Below are positions 34,141 to 42,406 of a stretch of DNA of 47,349 bases, one piece after another. Position 1 is the stretch's first letter, and each line of letters begins with the position of its first letter. The translations under genes and the position numbers were made by a program. The DNA is taken from NCBI GenBank assembly GCA_964497615.1, contig CAZCEC010000050.1, positions 1-47,349 on the forward strand, read 5' to 3'. The notes beneath the pieces were generated by a model. It made no database searches and was not told the DNA's origin. It saw only the letters and a list, made by a program, of their open reading frames with translations. This DNA comes from CAZCEC01 sp964497615. Lineage in GTDB: Bacteria > Chloroflexota > Anaerolineae > Anaerolineales > UBA6663.

Positions 34141-35772
34141 ATGGCGGTCTTCAAGCCCCACATCCCCATTTTGGAAGACATCAAGACCAAGGGCCTGCTG
34201 CCGGCCCTGCTGTACAAGACCAACGAAGCGGTCGAGCGCCTGACCGCCGGCCTGGACATCGAAGACATCCGCGGCGTGCTGCGCGGCGACCCGGCCCCGC
34301 GCCCCAACCCGCGCGTTAAGCCGCACGCTGACGGCTTCTGGTTCCACATGCGGCCCACCTATTACCACAATTTGGTTACGGGCCTGTATCCATCCTTCCG
34401 GCTGGGGTGGCTGTCCACCTATTTCTTCGTTTTCGAGATCCTCACCGGCATCTTCCTGATGGTGTATTACACGCCCTCGCCGCTGGTGGCCTACGACAAC
34501 ATGCTCAACATCCTGAGCAATGTGCCGTTTGGCCGCCTGATGCGCGACATGCACAAGCTGGGCGCAGAACTGATGGTGATTGCGGTGCTGCTCCACATGG
34601 CCCGCACCTTCCTGACCGGCAACTACAAGAAGCCGCGCCAGTTCACCTGGTTCACCGGCGTCATCCTGCTGTTTGTCACCTTGCTGCTGTCGTTCTCCGG
34701 CTACCTGCTGCCGTGGGACCAACTCTCCCTGTGGGCCGTCACCATCGGCGTGTCCATGGTCGAGGCCATCCCGCCCCAGCAGGTGGGCGACATCGTCAAC
34801 CTGATCGCCCGCGGCGGCCCGCAGTTCAACGCGGGCGGCCTGCTGCGCTGGTACTTGCTGCATGTGCTGGCGCTGCCGCTGGTGGGCATCATCTTCCTGG
34901 GCGTGCACTACTACAAGGTCGTCATCCACGGCCACAGCCTGCCGCCCGAGGCCGAGCCGGTGGGCGAAGACACCGCCAAGCGTGTGCCCACCGACCAGCG
35001 CACCTACTTCATGCCCGACGTCATCACGCGCGAGTTGTTCTATGTCGCCATCCTGACCCTGATCGTGGTGGCCTGGGCCATCTTCTCGTACCACGCGCCG
35101 CTGGAAGTGCACGCCGACTCGCTCATCACGCCCCTGCACACCACCGCCCCCTGGTACTTCCTGTTCGTCCAGGGCATGCTCAAGATCGGCGATAAGGTGC
35201 TGTGGGGCCTGGTCATCCCCGGCGCCGTCACCAACCTGCTGTTCGTGATCCCTTACATCGAAGTCGGCCCCAGCCGCCGCTACGGCGACCGGCGCGTGGG
35301 CCTGAGCGTGGGCCTGGCTTCCGTCGCCGTCATGGCCATCCTGTCCTACATGGGCACGCCGCGCTACCTGGTCTCGTCCTCGCCCGACCAGGAGATCGTG
35401 GCCGAAATCCTGCCGCAGACGCACCCTGGCCCGCTGCGCGAGAGCGACTGGACCGAACTGACCCCCGGCACCTGGCACGCCGAAGAGTGGGATGACCCCA
35501 ATCTCACGCCCACCCTGCGCAGCCTGCTGCAAATGTATCAGCACGAGGTGGAGATCGCCGAGGACAGCGCGCGCTGCCATCGGGCCGATAACTGCCTGAT
35601 CGATCCGCAGGGCTACATGATCATTGAAGACTGGCAAACCGACCTCAAGCGCATCACCTTCCGCGTCATCTGGGAGGGCGGGCCGGAGGAGGTCTGCCTG
35701 GTGGGCCAGGACAATGAATTCTGCCAGACCGTTTTTTACCACGCTAACGCCAACTACTGGCAGAAGCCCTAG
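34141..35772 (+). CDS. qcrB: Cytochrome b, b6-type N-domain fused to subunit IV-type C-domain
   Basis: A 543-residue integral membrane protein. Haem ligands are H138 and H152 in helix B and H241 and H256 in helix D; the 15-residue step between the last two is the b6f-type spacing (14 in bc1). The C-terminal part corresponds to subunit IV, so the two polypeptides of b6f are one chain here. The quinol-site PEWY motif is replaced: residues 336-339 read APWY. A soluble C-terminal extension of about 130 residues (from about 415) follows the last helix, and I do not recognise it. It forms the quinol oxidising complex with the flanking Rieske and cytochrome c. Confidence 0.92.
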   Translation: MAVFKPHIPILEDIKTKGLLPALLYKTNEAVERLTAGLDIEDIRGVLRGDPAPRPNPRVKPHADGFWFHMRPTYYHNLVTGLYPSFRLGWLSTYFFVFEILTGIFLMVYYTPSPLVAYDNMLNILSNVPFGRLMRDMHKLGAELMVIAVLLHMARTFLTGNYKKPRQFTWFTGVILLFVTLLLSFSGYLLPWDQLSLWAVTIGVSMVEAIPPQQVGDIVNLIARGGPQFNAGGLLRWYLLHVLALPLVGIIFLGVHYYKVVIHGHSLPPEAEPVGEDTAKRVPTDQRTYFMPDVITRELFYVAILTLIVVAWAIFSYHAPLEVHADSLITPLHTTAPWYFLFVQGMLKIGDKVLWGLVIPGAVTNLLFVIPYIEVGPSRRYGDRRVGLSVGLASVAVMAILSYMGTPRYLVSSSPDQEIVAEILPQTHPGPLRESDWTELTPGTWHAEEWDDPNLTPTLRSLLQMYQHEVEIAEDSARCHRADNCLIDPQGYMIIEDWQTDLKRITFRVIWEGGPEEVCLVGQDNEFCQTVFYHANANYWQKP

Positions 35773-35783
35773 GAGAGCCAGCC

Positions 35784-36647
35784 ATGACATGGCGCGTGAT
35801 CGTCGGCACCCTTAGCTTTGTCATCACCATGATCCTGCTCGGCTATGTGGCCGTCACCGAGCAGGACCGCATGGCGAACTTCGATGTCGCCTACCAGGCC
35901 CGCCGGGTGGAGAGCGGCGGCACCCTGTTCGAGAATAACTGTGCTACCTGCCATGGCCTCTCGGGCCAGGGTGGGCGCGGACCGGCCCTGAACACACCCG
36001 ACCTGCTGGCCGGCAACCCGCCCAAGCGCCTGGTGGAGGCCGCCTTCGCTGGCACAGCGGACAACTACATCCGCAGCACCATTGCCGCGGGCCGCCCACA
36101 ACTGTCGGAGTGGGCGCGAGCGCAGGGGTTTGCCGAGAACATGCCCACCTGGGGCGAGGCCTATGGCGGGCCGCTGCGCGATGACCAAATTGACGACCTG
36201 GTGGCCTACATCATGAATTGGGGGCTGGCCTACGCCAACGTGACGCCGGAAGCCCTGCCAACCGTGGTGCCGGTGGGCAACGACATCACCGTGGAACTGC
36301 CGGCCGGCGACGCCGCCGCGGGCGAGGCACTGGCCACCTCAGTCGGCTGCACGGCCTGCCATGTGACCGCGATTGTGGGGCCGGCCTGGCTCGCTTCCGC
36401 CGATCCCAGCGGGGTGGGCGTGGGCGCCCGCGCCGCCGGCCACGTGAGCGCCGCCGACTATACCGGCGCCGCTACCGACGCGCATGGCTACCTGTTCGAG
36501 TCGATCGTCAACCCCAGCGCCTACATCGTGCCGGGCAATGCCAGTTACGCCGCCAACGGTGTGTCGATCATGCCCGGCATCTACGCCACCACGCTCTCGG
36601 CGCAGAACGTGGCCGACCTGATCGCCTACCTGGAAACGCTGCAATAG
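35784..36647 (+). CDS. Membrane-anchored dihaem cytochrome c
   Basis: A 287-residue protein with an N-terminal helix (about residues 5-24) and two haem c sites: CATCH (C53, C56, H57) and CTACH (C189, C192, H193). Candidate axial methionines lie in ENMPTW and SIMPGIY. Both halves are class I cytochrome c-like, separated by a linker with many valines and prolines. GGAG lies 6 bases before the ATG. It is the electron acceptor for the Rieske protein, replacing cytochrome c1 or f, and ends at a strong terminator. Confidence 0.93.
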   Translation: MTWRVIVGTLSFVITMILLGYVAVTEQDRMANFDVAYQARRVESGGTLFENNCATCHGLSGQGGRGPALNTPDLLAGNPPKRLVEAAFAGTADNYIRSTIAAGRPQLSEWARAQGFAENMPTWGEAYGGPLRDDQIDDLVAYIMNWGLAYANVTPEALPTVVPVGNDITVELPAGDAAAGEALATSVGCTACHVTAIVGPAWLASADPSGVGVGARAAGHVSAADYTGAATDAHGYLFESIVNPSAYIVPGNASYAANGVSIMPGIYATTLSAQNVADLIAYLETLQ

Positions 36648-36654
36648 ACTGACC

Positions 36655-36707
36655 GGAACAAAAAACGCGGGACCGCAACTGGGTTGCGGTCCCGCGTTTT
36701 TTGTTCC
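36655..36707. terminator. Bidirectional factor-independent terminator
   Basis: A near-perfect hairpin: 14 paired bases around a TGG loop (36666-36698), flanked by six A on the left and six T on the right, with outer GGAACA/TGTTCC pairing as well. It can stop the cytochrome operon (plus) and the LCP-DUF2442 transcripts (minus). Confidence 0.95.
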
Positions 36708-36716
36708 GCGCCCTAC

Positions 36717-37013
36717 CTACGCACCTGTAGTCTCAGTTTCATTGGCGTTCGCGGGTGTCAACTCGTAATAGAGCACATCCGGGTCAATGTCCGCGCCATT
36801 GTCCCAGCCGATTGTGCTGCCAACAACCTTCACAGCGCGAAACATCTCGGGATCATTGCGAATCGGTTCAAAAATCGGTCCGCGCAAATAGGGTTCAAGG
36901 TTAACTTGCCGTTCGACGCCGTTGCGAAAAGTGACCATGACCTCAAATGGCTTCAGCGGCCGGACAGACTGCACACGAACCAGAGGGCCTAAATCATCCA
37001 CCGTCGCCTCCAT
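36717..37013 (-). CDS. DUF2442 domain protein
   Basis: A 98-residue protein with the DUF2442 pattern: VRPLKPFEVMVTFRNGVERQVNL, EPYLRGPIFEPIRNDPEMFRAV, then GWDNGADIDPDVLYYEL. DUF2442 proteins frequently sit beside DUF4160 or toxin-like genes; no such partner is present here. It lies 24 bases after the LCP gene on the same strand, with the bidirectional terminator just beyond it. Function unknown. Confidence 0.85.
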   Translation of the reverse strand: MEATVDDLGPLVRVQSVRPLKPFEVMVTFRNGVERQVNLEPYLRGPIFEPIRNDPEMFRAVKVVGSTIGWDNGADIDPDVLYYELTPANANETETTGA

Positions 37014-37037
37014 TCAATCGAGCGGCGCGGTGCAAGG

Positions 37038-38501
37038 TTACGGCACGCTGCCGGCCGGCACCTGCCAGTCCTTCCCCAGGATGACCTTCACATCGAACTC
37101 GCTGGTGGCGTCGGCGCTGCTGATGATGGTGGACACGCCGAACACGCGTTTGAGCCAACTGACGGTGTAGGGCTTGCCGGTGTAGTCCACGATGACGGTG
37201 CTGACGTAGTCCACGCGGTCGGCAGTGGCGCAGTTGGAGGCGTTGAGGCCCTGGCTGATGAGCCAGGCTTCGGTGTCGCAGGCCAGCCCTTCCACCCCGG
37301 CGCCGTTGAGCACTTGCAGCCGCGCCGCCTCGGCCGCGATCAGGGCCGGCTCGTCGGCGGGGTCGGCCGGCTGGAGCACGGATGAGGACGTAAACAACTC
37401 GTCGCGCAGTTCGCGGATCTTGTCGCGCAGGGGGATCAGCACCTGCTTGCCGTCGGCGGTCACGCCTTCCTGCACGTACTCGTAGCCGATCACGGCGCTG
37501 CGGATGTTCTCGCGCGGCACGTCCTGGGCCATCAGCGCCAGGCTCACGATCTGGTCCAGGCTCAGGTCGGTCCAGATGCTCTCGTTCAGGGTCTGGAACA
37601 GCATGGGGGCGCTGGCGATCAGGGTGGGCAGCATGTTCAGGCTGAGCACGCGCTCGCGCACCGCCATCACCACCTGCTGCTGGCGCTCGGCCCGGTCGAT
37701 GTCGCTGCCGGGGGTGTGGCGCGTGCGGGCGTAGCGCAGGGCGTCGTGCCCGTTCAGGTGGTGCGGGCCGGCGGGCAGGACGAACGGCTCGTAGCCATAC
37801 GACCCGTTGGGATAGTTGGGGTCGTCGATCTCTTCTTCGTTGTAAATGTCAATCCCGCCGATGGCATCGATAAAGGTTTCGAAGGCCGTAAAGTCCATGC
37901 GGACGTAGTAGTTGATGGTGACGCCCAGGTTGTGCTGGACGGTCTTCACGGCCAGGGCCGGGCCGCCGCCGGGATAGTCGTACCAGTCGCCGGAGCGGTT
38001 GGCGGTGTTGATGGTGTCTTCGCCAAAGCCGGGGATCTCCACCCACAGGTCGCGGGGGATGGACAGCATGGCGGCGGTGTGGGCCACCGGGTCCAGGGTC
38101 ACCAGGAGCATGGTGTCGGTCAGGTAGCCGCGCTCTTCCTCTCCGGCGCGCCGGTCAATGCCCATCAGCAGGATGGTGACGCGGTCGGTGCCGGCCCAGG
38201 ATTGCACGTCCACCGTGGGCACGGGGGTGCTGCCGGGGGCAGGGGTGGCGGCCGGGCCGTCGCCGCCGCCGGTCTCGCCACCGGCCGCCGTGGCGTTGGC
38301 CTCCGCCACGGGGGTGGCCGGGTTCTGGTTGGTGATCTTCCAGCCGGCCACGAAGTCGCGCACGGTGGCGAACACCAGGTAGGCCGAAAACAAGGTGACC
38401 AGCAGGAACAGGCCGGCCAGCCCGCCCAGCAGCCAGCCTGGCAGGGTGCGGCGCCGCCGGGCGCGGCTTTCACGAAGCGGAACACGCGTGTACTGCGCCA
38501 T
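37038..38501 (-). CDS. LCP-family (LytR-CpsA-Psr) glycopolymer transferase
   Basis: A 487-residue protein: basic cytoplasmic N-terminus, one membrane helix (about 20-45), an Ala/Gly/Pro/Thr-rich linker (60-100), the LCP domain (105-300) and a LytR_C domain at about 395-480. The catalytic arginine region reads RYARTRHTPGSDIDRAERQQQ, and IPRDLWVEIPGFG marks the substrate pocket. LCP enzymes attach secondary polymers from polyprenyl carriers to the wall or proteins. The start codon lies only about 9 bases from an extended -10, so the mRNA is nearly leaderless. Confidence 0.92.
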   Translation of the reverse strand: MAQYTRVPLRESRARRRRTLPGWLLGGLAGLFLLVTLFSAYLVFATVRDFVAGWKITNQNPATPVAEANATAAGGETGGGDGPAATPAPGSTPVPTVDVQSWAGTDRVTILLMGIDRRAGEEERGYLTDTMLLVTLDPVAHTAAMLSIPRDLWVEIPGFGEDTINTANRSGDWYDYPGGGPALAVKTVQHNLGVTINYYVRMDFTAFETFIDAIGGIDIYNEEEIDDPNYPNGSYGYEPFVLPAGPHHLNGHDALRYARTRHTPGSDIDRAERQQQVVMAVRERVLSLNMLPTLIASAPMLFQTLNESIWTDLSLDQIVSLALMAQDVPRENIRSAVIGYEYVQEGVTADGKQVLIPLRDKIRELRDELFTSSSVLQPADPADEPALIAAEAARLQVLNGAGVEGLACDTEAWLISQGLNASNCATADRVDYVSTVIVDYTGKPYTVSWLKRVFGVSTIISSADATSEFDVKVILGKDWQVPAGSVP

Positions 38502-38510
38502 AGGGAGAGG

Positions 38511-38519
38511 ATTATATCA
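38511..38519 (-). promoter_or_regulatory. Extended -10 promoter of the LCP gene
   Basis: The minus strand reads TGATATAAT, a perfect TGnTATAAT. The predicted start of transcription is about 3 bases before the ATG at 38501. A GACGCC/GGCGTC hairpin at 38520-38535 precedes it. Confidence 0.65.
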
Positions 38520-38535
38520 GACGCCGTTCGGCGTC
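38520..38535. other. Short hairpin between galT and the LCP gene
   Basis: GACGCC-GTTC-GGCGTC forms a 6-bp stem. It lacks a T-tract on the galT-transcript side; it may be a weak terminator or spacer element. Confidence 0.4.
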
Positions 38536-38550
38536 CTGAAGTTGCAAGAC

Positions 38551-39618
38551 TCAGGCCTGGTAGTGCACCGGGGACTGCGCCCGCAGTTCCGCCGCCTTTT
38601 CGTCCGGGGAGGTGTCGCTGAGGAAGTTGCCGCCGCCGATCTCCGCGCCCGCCAGGAACTTCTGCACGTCCGGCTGGCGCAGGGGCGGCATGAAGCCGAC
38701 GAAGAAGTGGAAGTCGGGGTAGCCGCCGCCGTCGGTGGGCGCTTGGTGGAGCGACATGACATAGGGGAACGACCGCTGCCACAGGTTGTCGTAGCGGACC
38801 GTCACGTCCTTCAGCGCCAGGGCCAGGGACTCGATCTCGGCGTCGCTCAGAGCGTGGACGTGCGGCACACGGCGCTTCGGCGCAACATAAACCTCGTAGG
38901 CGTAGCGAGCAAAGTAGGGCACAAACGCCACGGTGTGGGCGTCCTCGTACACGATCCGGCGCGCGTCTTTCAGTTCGGCGGCCAGGATGTCGTCGAACAG
39001 GGCGCGGTCCGTCTCCGCCCGGTAGCGGGCGTAGGCGTTCACCTCGGTCTCGGTGATCTTCCAGACGAAGTTGGTGGCGTAGAGCTGGCCGTGCGGGTGC
39101 GGGTTGGAGACGCCCACCACTTCGCCCTTGTTCTCGAAAATAACCACGTGGTTGATGCCGGGCCGCGCGCCGATGTCGCGCGTCTCGCGCTGCCACACGC
39201 CCGCCACTTCGGCGATGGCGTCCGGGTCCATCTCCGCCAGGGTCAAATCATGGCGCGGGCTGTAGCAGATGACGCGCGCCAGGCCGAGGGCGGGCCGGTT
39301 GCGGTAAGGGGGCGTGGGCGGGTCGAGGTCGAGGGGGGCGTCTGGTCCGGCGCAGGGCTTGTCGTTGTCGAAGACGAAGGTGGTGGCGTACGCCGGGTTG
39401 CGGGCGCCGCTCACCCGCGCATTGCCAGGGCACAGGTAGCAGTCGGGCAGGTAGGCGGGCAGGGGCGCCTCGTCCTGCCGCACCATCGAGCCAATCCAGG
39501 GGCGCGTCTGCCGGTGCGCGGCGACGATGACCCATTCTTCGCGCAGCGGGTGCCAGCGTTCCTCCCACACTGGCTGGTGCGTGGGGGCGTCACCCACGCG
39601 AGAGATTGTGGCTGCCAT
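38551..39618 (-). CDS. galT: Galactose-1-phosphate uridylyltransferase
   Basis: A 355-residue HIT-superfamily enzyme of the Leloir pathway, moving UMP between UDP-glucose and galactose-1-phosphate. Zinc motif CYLCPGN, the substrate loop VVIFENKGEVVGVSNPHPHGQ with the catalytic HPH, and CPGN/NFVW landmarks are visible. I start at the ATG at 39616-39618 (MAATISRVG); the longer frame is a shadow of the ABC-F gene. It begins 4 bases after that gene's stop. galK and galE are not nearby. Confidence 0.92.
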   Translation of the reverse strand: MAATISRVGDAPTHQPVWEERWHPLREEWVIVAAHRQTRPWIGSMVRQDEAPLPAYLPDCYLCPGNARVSGARNPAYATTFVFDNDKPCAGPDAPLDLDPPTPPYRNRPALGLARVICYSPRHDLTLAEMDPDAIAEVAGVWQRETRDIGARPGINHVVIFENKGEVVGVSNPHPHGQLYATNFVWKITETEVNAYARYRAETDRALFDDILAAELKDARRIVYEDAHTVAFVPYFARYAYEVYVAPKRRVPHVHALSDAEIESLALALKDVTVRYDNLWQRSFPYVMSLHQAPTDGGGYPDFHFFVGFMPPLRQPDVQKFLAGAEIGGGNFLSDTSPDEKAAELRAQSPVHYQA

Positions 39619-39622
39619 GCGC

Positions 39623-41590
39623 CTACGCGGCCAGCGCCTCCCACTCGCCCAGGCGCGCGGCCAGGTCCGCCTGCACCTGGGCATATTCCTCGCCCAAGGC
39701 CCGCACGCGGTCCACGTCCGCGTCCGCGCCGGCATCCTCCAGTTCGCGCGTCAAGGCGGCCAGGCGCTGCTCCAGCGTGGATATACCCTCTTCCACCGCC
39801 CGGAGCTGCTGGGCGCGCTTGCGCTCCTCAGTTTTCTGGCGGCGCGCCTCGGGCTTGGGGGCGGGACGGACGACGGGTGTGGTGGGGCGCTTGCCCACCA
39901 TCGTCTTCTCGCCGCGCTTCTCGCCGCCGCGCCCGCCGGCCGAGGGTTGGTCCGTCTCTTTTTCTCTTTCTGTGTCTCTTTCTCTCACCCGGACGTACTC
40001 ACTCCAACTGCCCTTGAACACCTCCAGCGCGCCCGCCTCCACCGACCAGATCTGAGTCGCCAGCGCGTCGATCAGGTAGCGGTCATGCGAGACCAGCAGG
40101 ATGGTGCCGGGGAACTCGGCCAGCACCGCCTGGAGAATCTCCTGCGAGGGGATGTCGAGGTGGTTGGTGGGCTCGTCCAGCAGCAGCAGGTTGGCGCCTT
40201 CCAGGGCCAGCTTGGCCAGCGCCACGCGCCCGCGCTCGCCGCCGGAGAGCACCTCCACCCGCTTGAACACATCATCGCCGGTGAACAGGAACTTGGCGAG
40301 GTAGTCGCGGGCGCGGCCGGGCGTCATCTCCTGCGCGGCCTGCACCTCTTCCATCACCGTGCGCTCCGGGTTCAGGCCCTCGTGCGCCTGGGCAAAGTAG
40401 CCCACCTTCAGGCTGCTGCCCAGCTTCACCGTGCCGGCCAGGGGCGGCAATTCGCCCAGCAGAGTCTTGAGAAAAGTCGTCTTGCCCACGCCGTTGGGGC
40501 CAATGAGGGCCGCGCACTCCTCGCGCCACAGCAGCACATCCGGCGCGCGGAACAACACCTTGCCGTCGTCGGCGTAGCCCACGGCCAGGTCGTGCGTCTC
40601 GATAACGCGGTCGCCGGAGCGGAGTTGGGTGCTGAGGTTGAGCTTGAGGGTGGCGGCCTCGCGCGGGCGGTCCACCAGGCCGTCGTCGCTGGCCATCAGC
40701 CGGTCGAGGCGGCGCAGGCGGCCCTTGGCCTGGCGCGTGTTCTGCCCGGCCATGTTGCGGCGGATGAACTCCTGCTCCTTGGCGATGACGGACTGCTGCG
40801 CGGAGTACTCGGTGGCCTGGCGGGAGGCGCGGTCGGCGCGCTGCACCACGTAGGCCGAGTAGTTGCCGCGATATTCAGTGAGCGCGCCAAACGCCAGTTC
40901 CCACACCACCGTCACCACCTGGTCGAGGAAGTAGCGGTCGTGCGAGACGATGAGCACCGCGCCGCCCCAGTCGTTGATCCAGCCTTCCAGCCACTCCACG
41001 GCGTGGATGTCGAGGTGGTTGGTGGGCTCGTCCAAGATGAGCAGGTCGGGCGCTTCCAGCAGCAGGCGGCCCAGCAGGGCGCGGGTCTTCTGCCCGCCGG
41101 AAAGCTGCGCCACGGGGCGGTCAAAGTCCACGGGCTCGAAGTTCAGCCCAGTGAGCACCTGCCGGATGCGGGTCTCGTACAGATAGCCGCCAGCAATCTC
41201 GAATTCATGCTGGAGCGGGCCGTAGCGCTCGAGGGCGGCCTCGTACTGGGCCGGGTCGCCCATGGCCGCTTCCAGCCGCGCCAGTTCGGCCTCCTGCTGG
41301 CGCAGCCCGGCGAAGGCATCCAGCATCTCTTCCCACAGGGTGCCCTCGGACGCGGAGCGCAGGGCCGCCTCCTGGGGCAGATAGCCCACGCGCACGCCGC
41401 GCGCACGCCGCACCGCGCCGCGCGAGGGTTCCTCCAGCCCGGCCATCAGGCGCAGGAGCGTCGTCTTGCCCGCGCCATTGGGGCCCACCAGGCCGATGCG
41501 CGCGCCCTGCGGAATCGCCACTTCGACCCCGGCAAAGATGTCGTCGGGGCCGTAGGATTTGGCGAGCTGCGAGGCGGTGAGGAGCGACAC
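39623..41590 (-). CDS. ABC-F family ATPase (translation factor type)
   Basis: A 655-residue soluble protein with two ABC domains and no membrane part. Walker A 1 lies at 36-44 (GPNGAGKTT); LSGGQ and DEPTNHLD boxes follow in both halves, the second Walker A being GPNGVGKTT. The inter-domain linker is helical and Arg-rich (near 235-300). A charged tail (from about 530) holds a low-complexity RERDTEREKE stretch and a C-terminal coiled coil as in Uup/YheS-like members. Start is GTG at 41588-41590; no Shine-Dalgarno sequence is seen. ABC-F proteins act on stalled ribosomes, some giving antibiotic resistance. Confidence 0.9.
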   Translation of the reverse strand: MSLLTASQLAKSYGPDDIFAGVEVAIPQGARIGLVGPNGAGKTTLLRLMAGLEEPSRGAVRRARGVRVGYLPQEAALRSASEGTLWEEMLDAFAGLRQQEAELARLEAAMGDPAQYEAALERYGPLQHEFEIAGGYLYETRIRQVLTGLNFEPVDFDRPVAQLSGGQKTRALLGRLLLEAPDLLILDEPTNHLDIHAVEWLEGWINDWGGAVLIVSHDRYFLDQVVTVVWELAFGALTEYRGNYSAYVVQRADRASRQATEYSAQQSVIAKEQEFIRRNMAGQNTRQAKGRLRRLDRLMASDDGLVDRPREAATLKLNLSTQLRSGDRVIETHDLAVGYADDGKVLFRAPDVLLWREECAALIGPNGVGKTTFLKTLLGELPPLAGTVKLGSSLKVGYFAQAHEGLNPERTVMEEVQAAQEMTPGRARDYLAKFLFTGDDVFKRVEVLSGGERGRVALAKLALEGANLLLLDEPTNHLDIPSQEILQAVLAEFPGTILLVSHDRYLIDALATQIWSVEAGALEVFKGSWSEYVRVRERDTEREKETDQPSAGGRGGEKRGEKTMVGKRPTTPVVRPAPKPEARRQKTEERKRAQQLRAVEEGISTLEQRLAALTRELEDAGADADVDRVRALGEEYAQVQADLAARLGEWEALAA

Positions 41591-41620
41591 GGGGTGGAGG
41601 CCGAAGGTCAGAAGTCGGAG

Positions 41621-41649
41621 GATTATACCATCCGGGTTGTGGTATAATC
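41621..41649. promoter_or_regulatory. Inverted repeat with divergent extended -10 promoters
   Basis: GATTATACCA (41621-41630) and TGGTATAATC (41640-41649) are perfect inverted copies with a 9-base spacer. Each arm reads TGGTATAAT on one strand, a perfect extended -10, so leftward (ABC-F) and rightward (RNA at 41655) transcription can start from one element. It may also be a regulator site. Confidence 0.75.
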
Positions 41650-41654
41650 ATGTC

Positions 41655-41743
41655 AAATCGAGCCGAAAACTGGCCGTACAGCAAGCTGGCCCAGCGCCGC
41701 TGGGTCTAGGCTCTACCACCCCTTTGTGGGTGGTTTTTGTTTT
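41655..41743 (+). ncRNA. Candidate novel structured small RNA
   Basis: A transcription unit of about 90 bases between an extended -10 (41640-41648) and a factor-independent terminator (41715-41743). Predicted pairings: outer stem GAGCC (41660-41664) with GGCTC (41709-41713); a 6-bp hairpin CCCAGC/GCTGGG (41690-41695/41699-41704); and an alternative CTGGCC (41670-41675) with GGCCCAG (41688-41694), which excludes the second. A 19-codon frame (41650-41709) exists but starts before the expected transcript start. I match no known RNA family. Confidence 0.5.
41715..41743 (+). terminator. Factor-independent terminator of the small RNA
   Basis: ACCACCC (41715-41721) pairs with GGGTGGT (41728-41734) around a 6-base loop, followed by TTTTTGTTTT. 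It overlaps the stop codon of the convergent DUF3800 gene. Confidence 0.85.
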
Positions 41744-42311
41744 ACACTTCTACCAACGCCGCTGACTCTTGCCCGCGCCGGAACAGCGAAAGTGCATCAC
41801 TTGGCCCATCATAGAGCGCATCGCGAACAAAGCCTGCAACGGCGTCGGCCAGCCTGATGAGGGCATCGTTCTCATCCCGATTAATGCCTCGGACCTTGTC
41901 CAAAACTAGACCCGCCTGATGCAGCCTGCGGGCGTACCAATGGCGCTTGGTCTTGCTCAAACCATCCACATAGACCGTCATCTGATGCGATTTCAACGAC
42001 GGCTGTTGTTGGACCGCATTGATGATAGCCTGCGTCGTCGCGACATCATAGAGGGTCGTTTCCAGCGAGACCGCGTAACACAGACAGCCACGAAACGCTG
42101 CATCTTCAATGATCCGCCGCATATAGTCCAGGCGTTGGGCTGACCGTGCCCGCCCCCACTTGGCCTTTCCCTTGCCAGACTCGGCTTCAGCCCGCTCACA
42201 GCGCATTAGCCGATCGTCGCGATCTTTAGCCAGGACTATGATGGCGACGATGAAGAGGCGTCCGCCTGTGTCTTGACCGGTCTCATCCACGTAGCAGTAG
42301 GCCTTGGGCAT
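41742..42311 (-). CDS. DUF3800 domain protein
   Basis: A 189-residue protein with the DUF3800 landmarks: YCYVDETGQD at the start (first acidic pair), VYVDGLSKTK in the middle, and DENDALIRLADAVAGFV near the end. The fold is RNase H-like with conserved acidic residues, suggesting a nuclease-type active site; family members occur in defence and mobile contexts. Its stop codon lies inside the terminator of the convergent small RNA. No clear partner gene is adjacent. Codon use is less GC-rich than in its neighbours, which hints at transfer. Confidence 0.85.
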   Translation of the reverse strand: MPKAYCYVDETGQDTGGRLFIVAIIVLAKDRDDRLMRCERAEAESGKGKAKWGRARSAQRLDYMRRIIEDAAFRGCLCYAVSLETTLYDVATTQAIINAVQQQPSLKSHQMTVYVDGLSKTKRHWYARRLHQAGLVLDKVRGINRDENDALIRLADAVAGFVRDALYDGPSDALSLFRRGQESAALVEV

Positions 42312-42349
42312 TCAGGCATTCTACTTAGGCCACTCAATCAGACAAGCCG

Positions 42350-42380
42350 GGACCGAGTGAAACGGTCTACGTTTCGGTCC
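42350..42380. other. Hairpin in the DUF3800-membrane protein gap
   Basis: GGACCGAGTGAAACG (42350-42364) pairs with CGTTTCGGTCC (42370-42380) with a 4-base bulge and a 5-base loop. It lies just upstream of the -10 of the next gene and upstream of the DUF3800 start; role unknown. Confidence 0.45.
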
Positions 42381-42393
42381 TCCCACTTCCGTA

Positions 42394-42399
42394 TATAAT
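42394..42399 (+). promoter_or_regulatory. -10 element for the membrane protein-selA operon
   Basis: A perfect TATAAT lies 7 bases before the ATG at 42407, so transcription should begin at or next to the start codon: a leaderless mRNA. Confidence 0.55.
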
Positions 42400-42406
42400 C
42401 GCTCAC

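Noticed and set aside
38520..38535. Hairpin after galT as a factor-independent terminator
   Set aside because: The stem is short and is not followed by a T-tract on the transcript strand.
39527..41647. 706-codon open frame on the plus strand
   Set aside because: Mirror of the ABC-F gene, whose Walker and signature motifs are clear on the other strand.
41650..41709. 19-codon frame (starts MSNRAENWPYS) inside the small RNA
   Set aside because: Its ATG lies 1 base after the -10 element, before any plausible transcript start, and it has no ribosome binding site.
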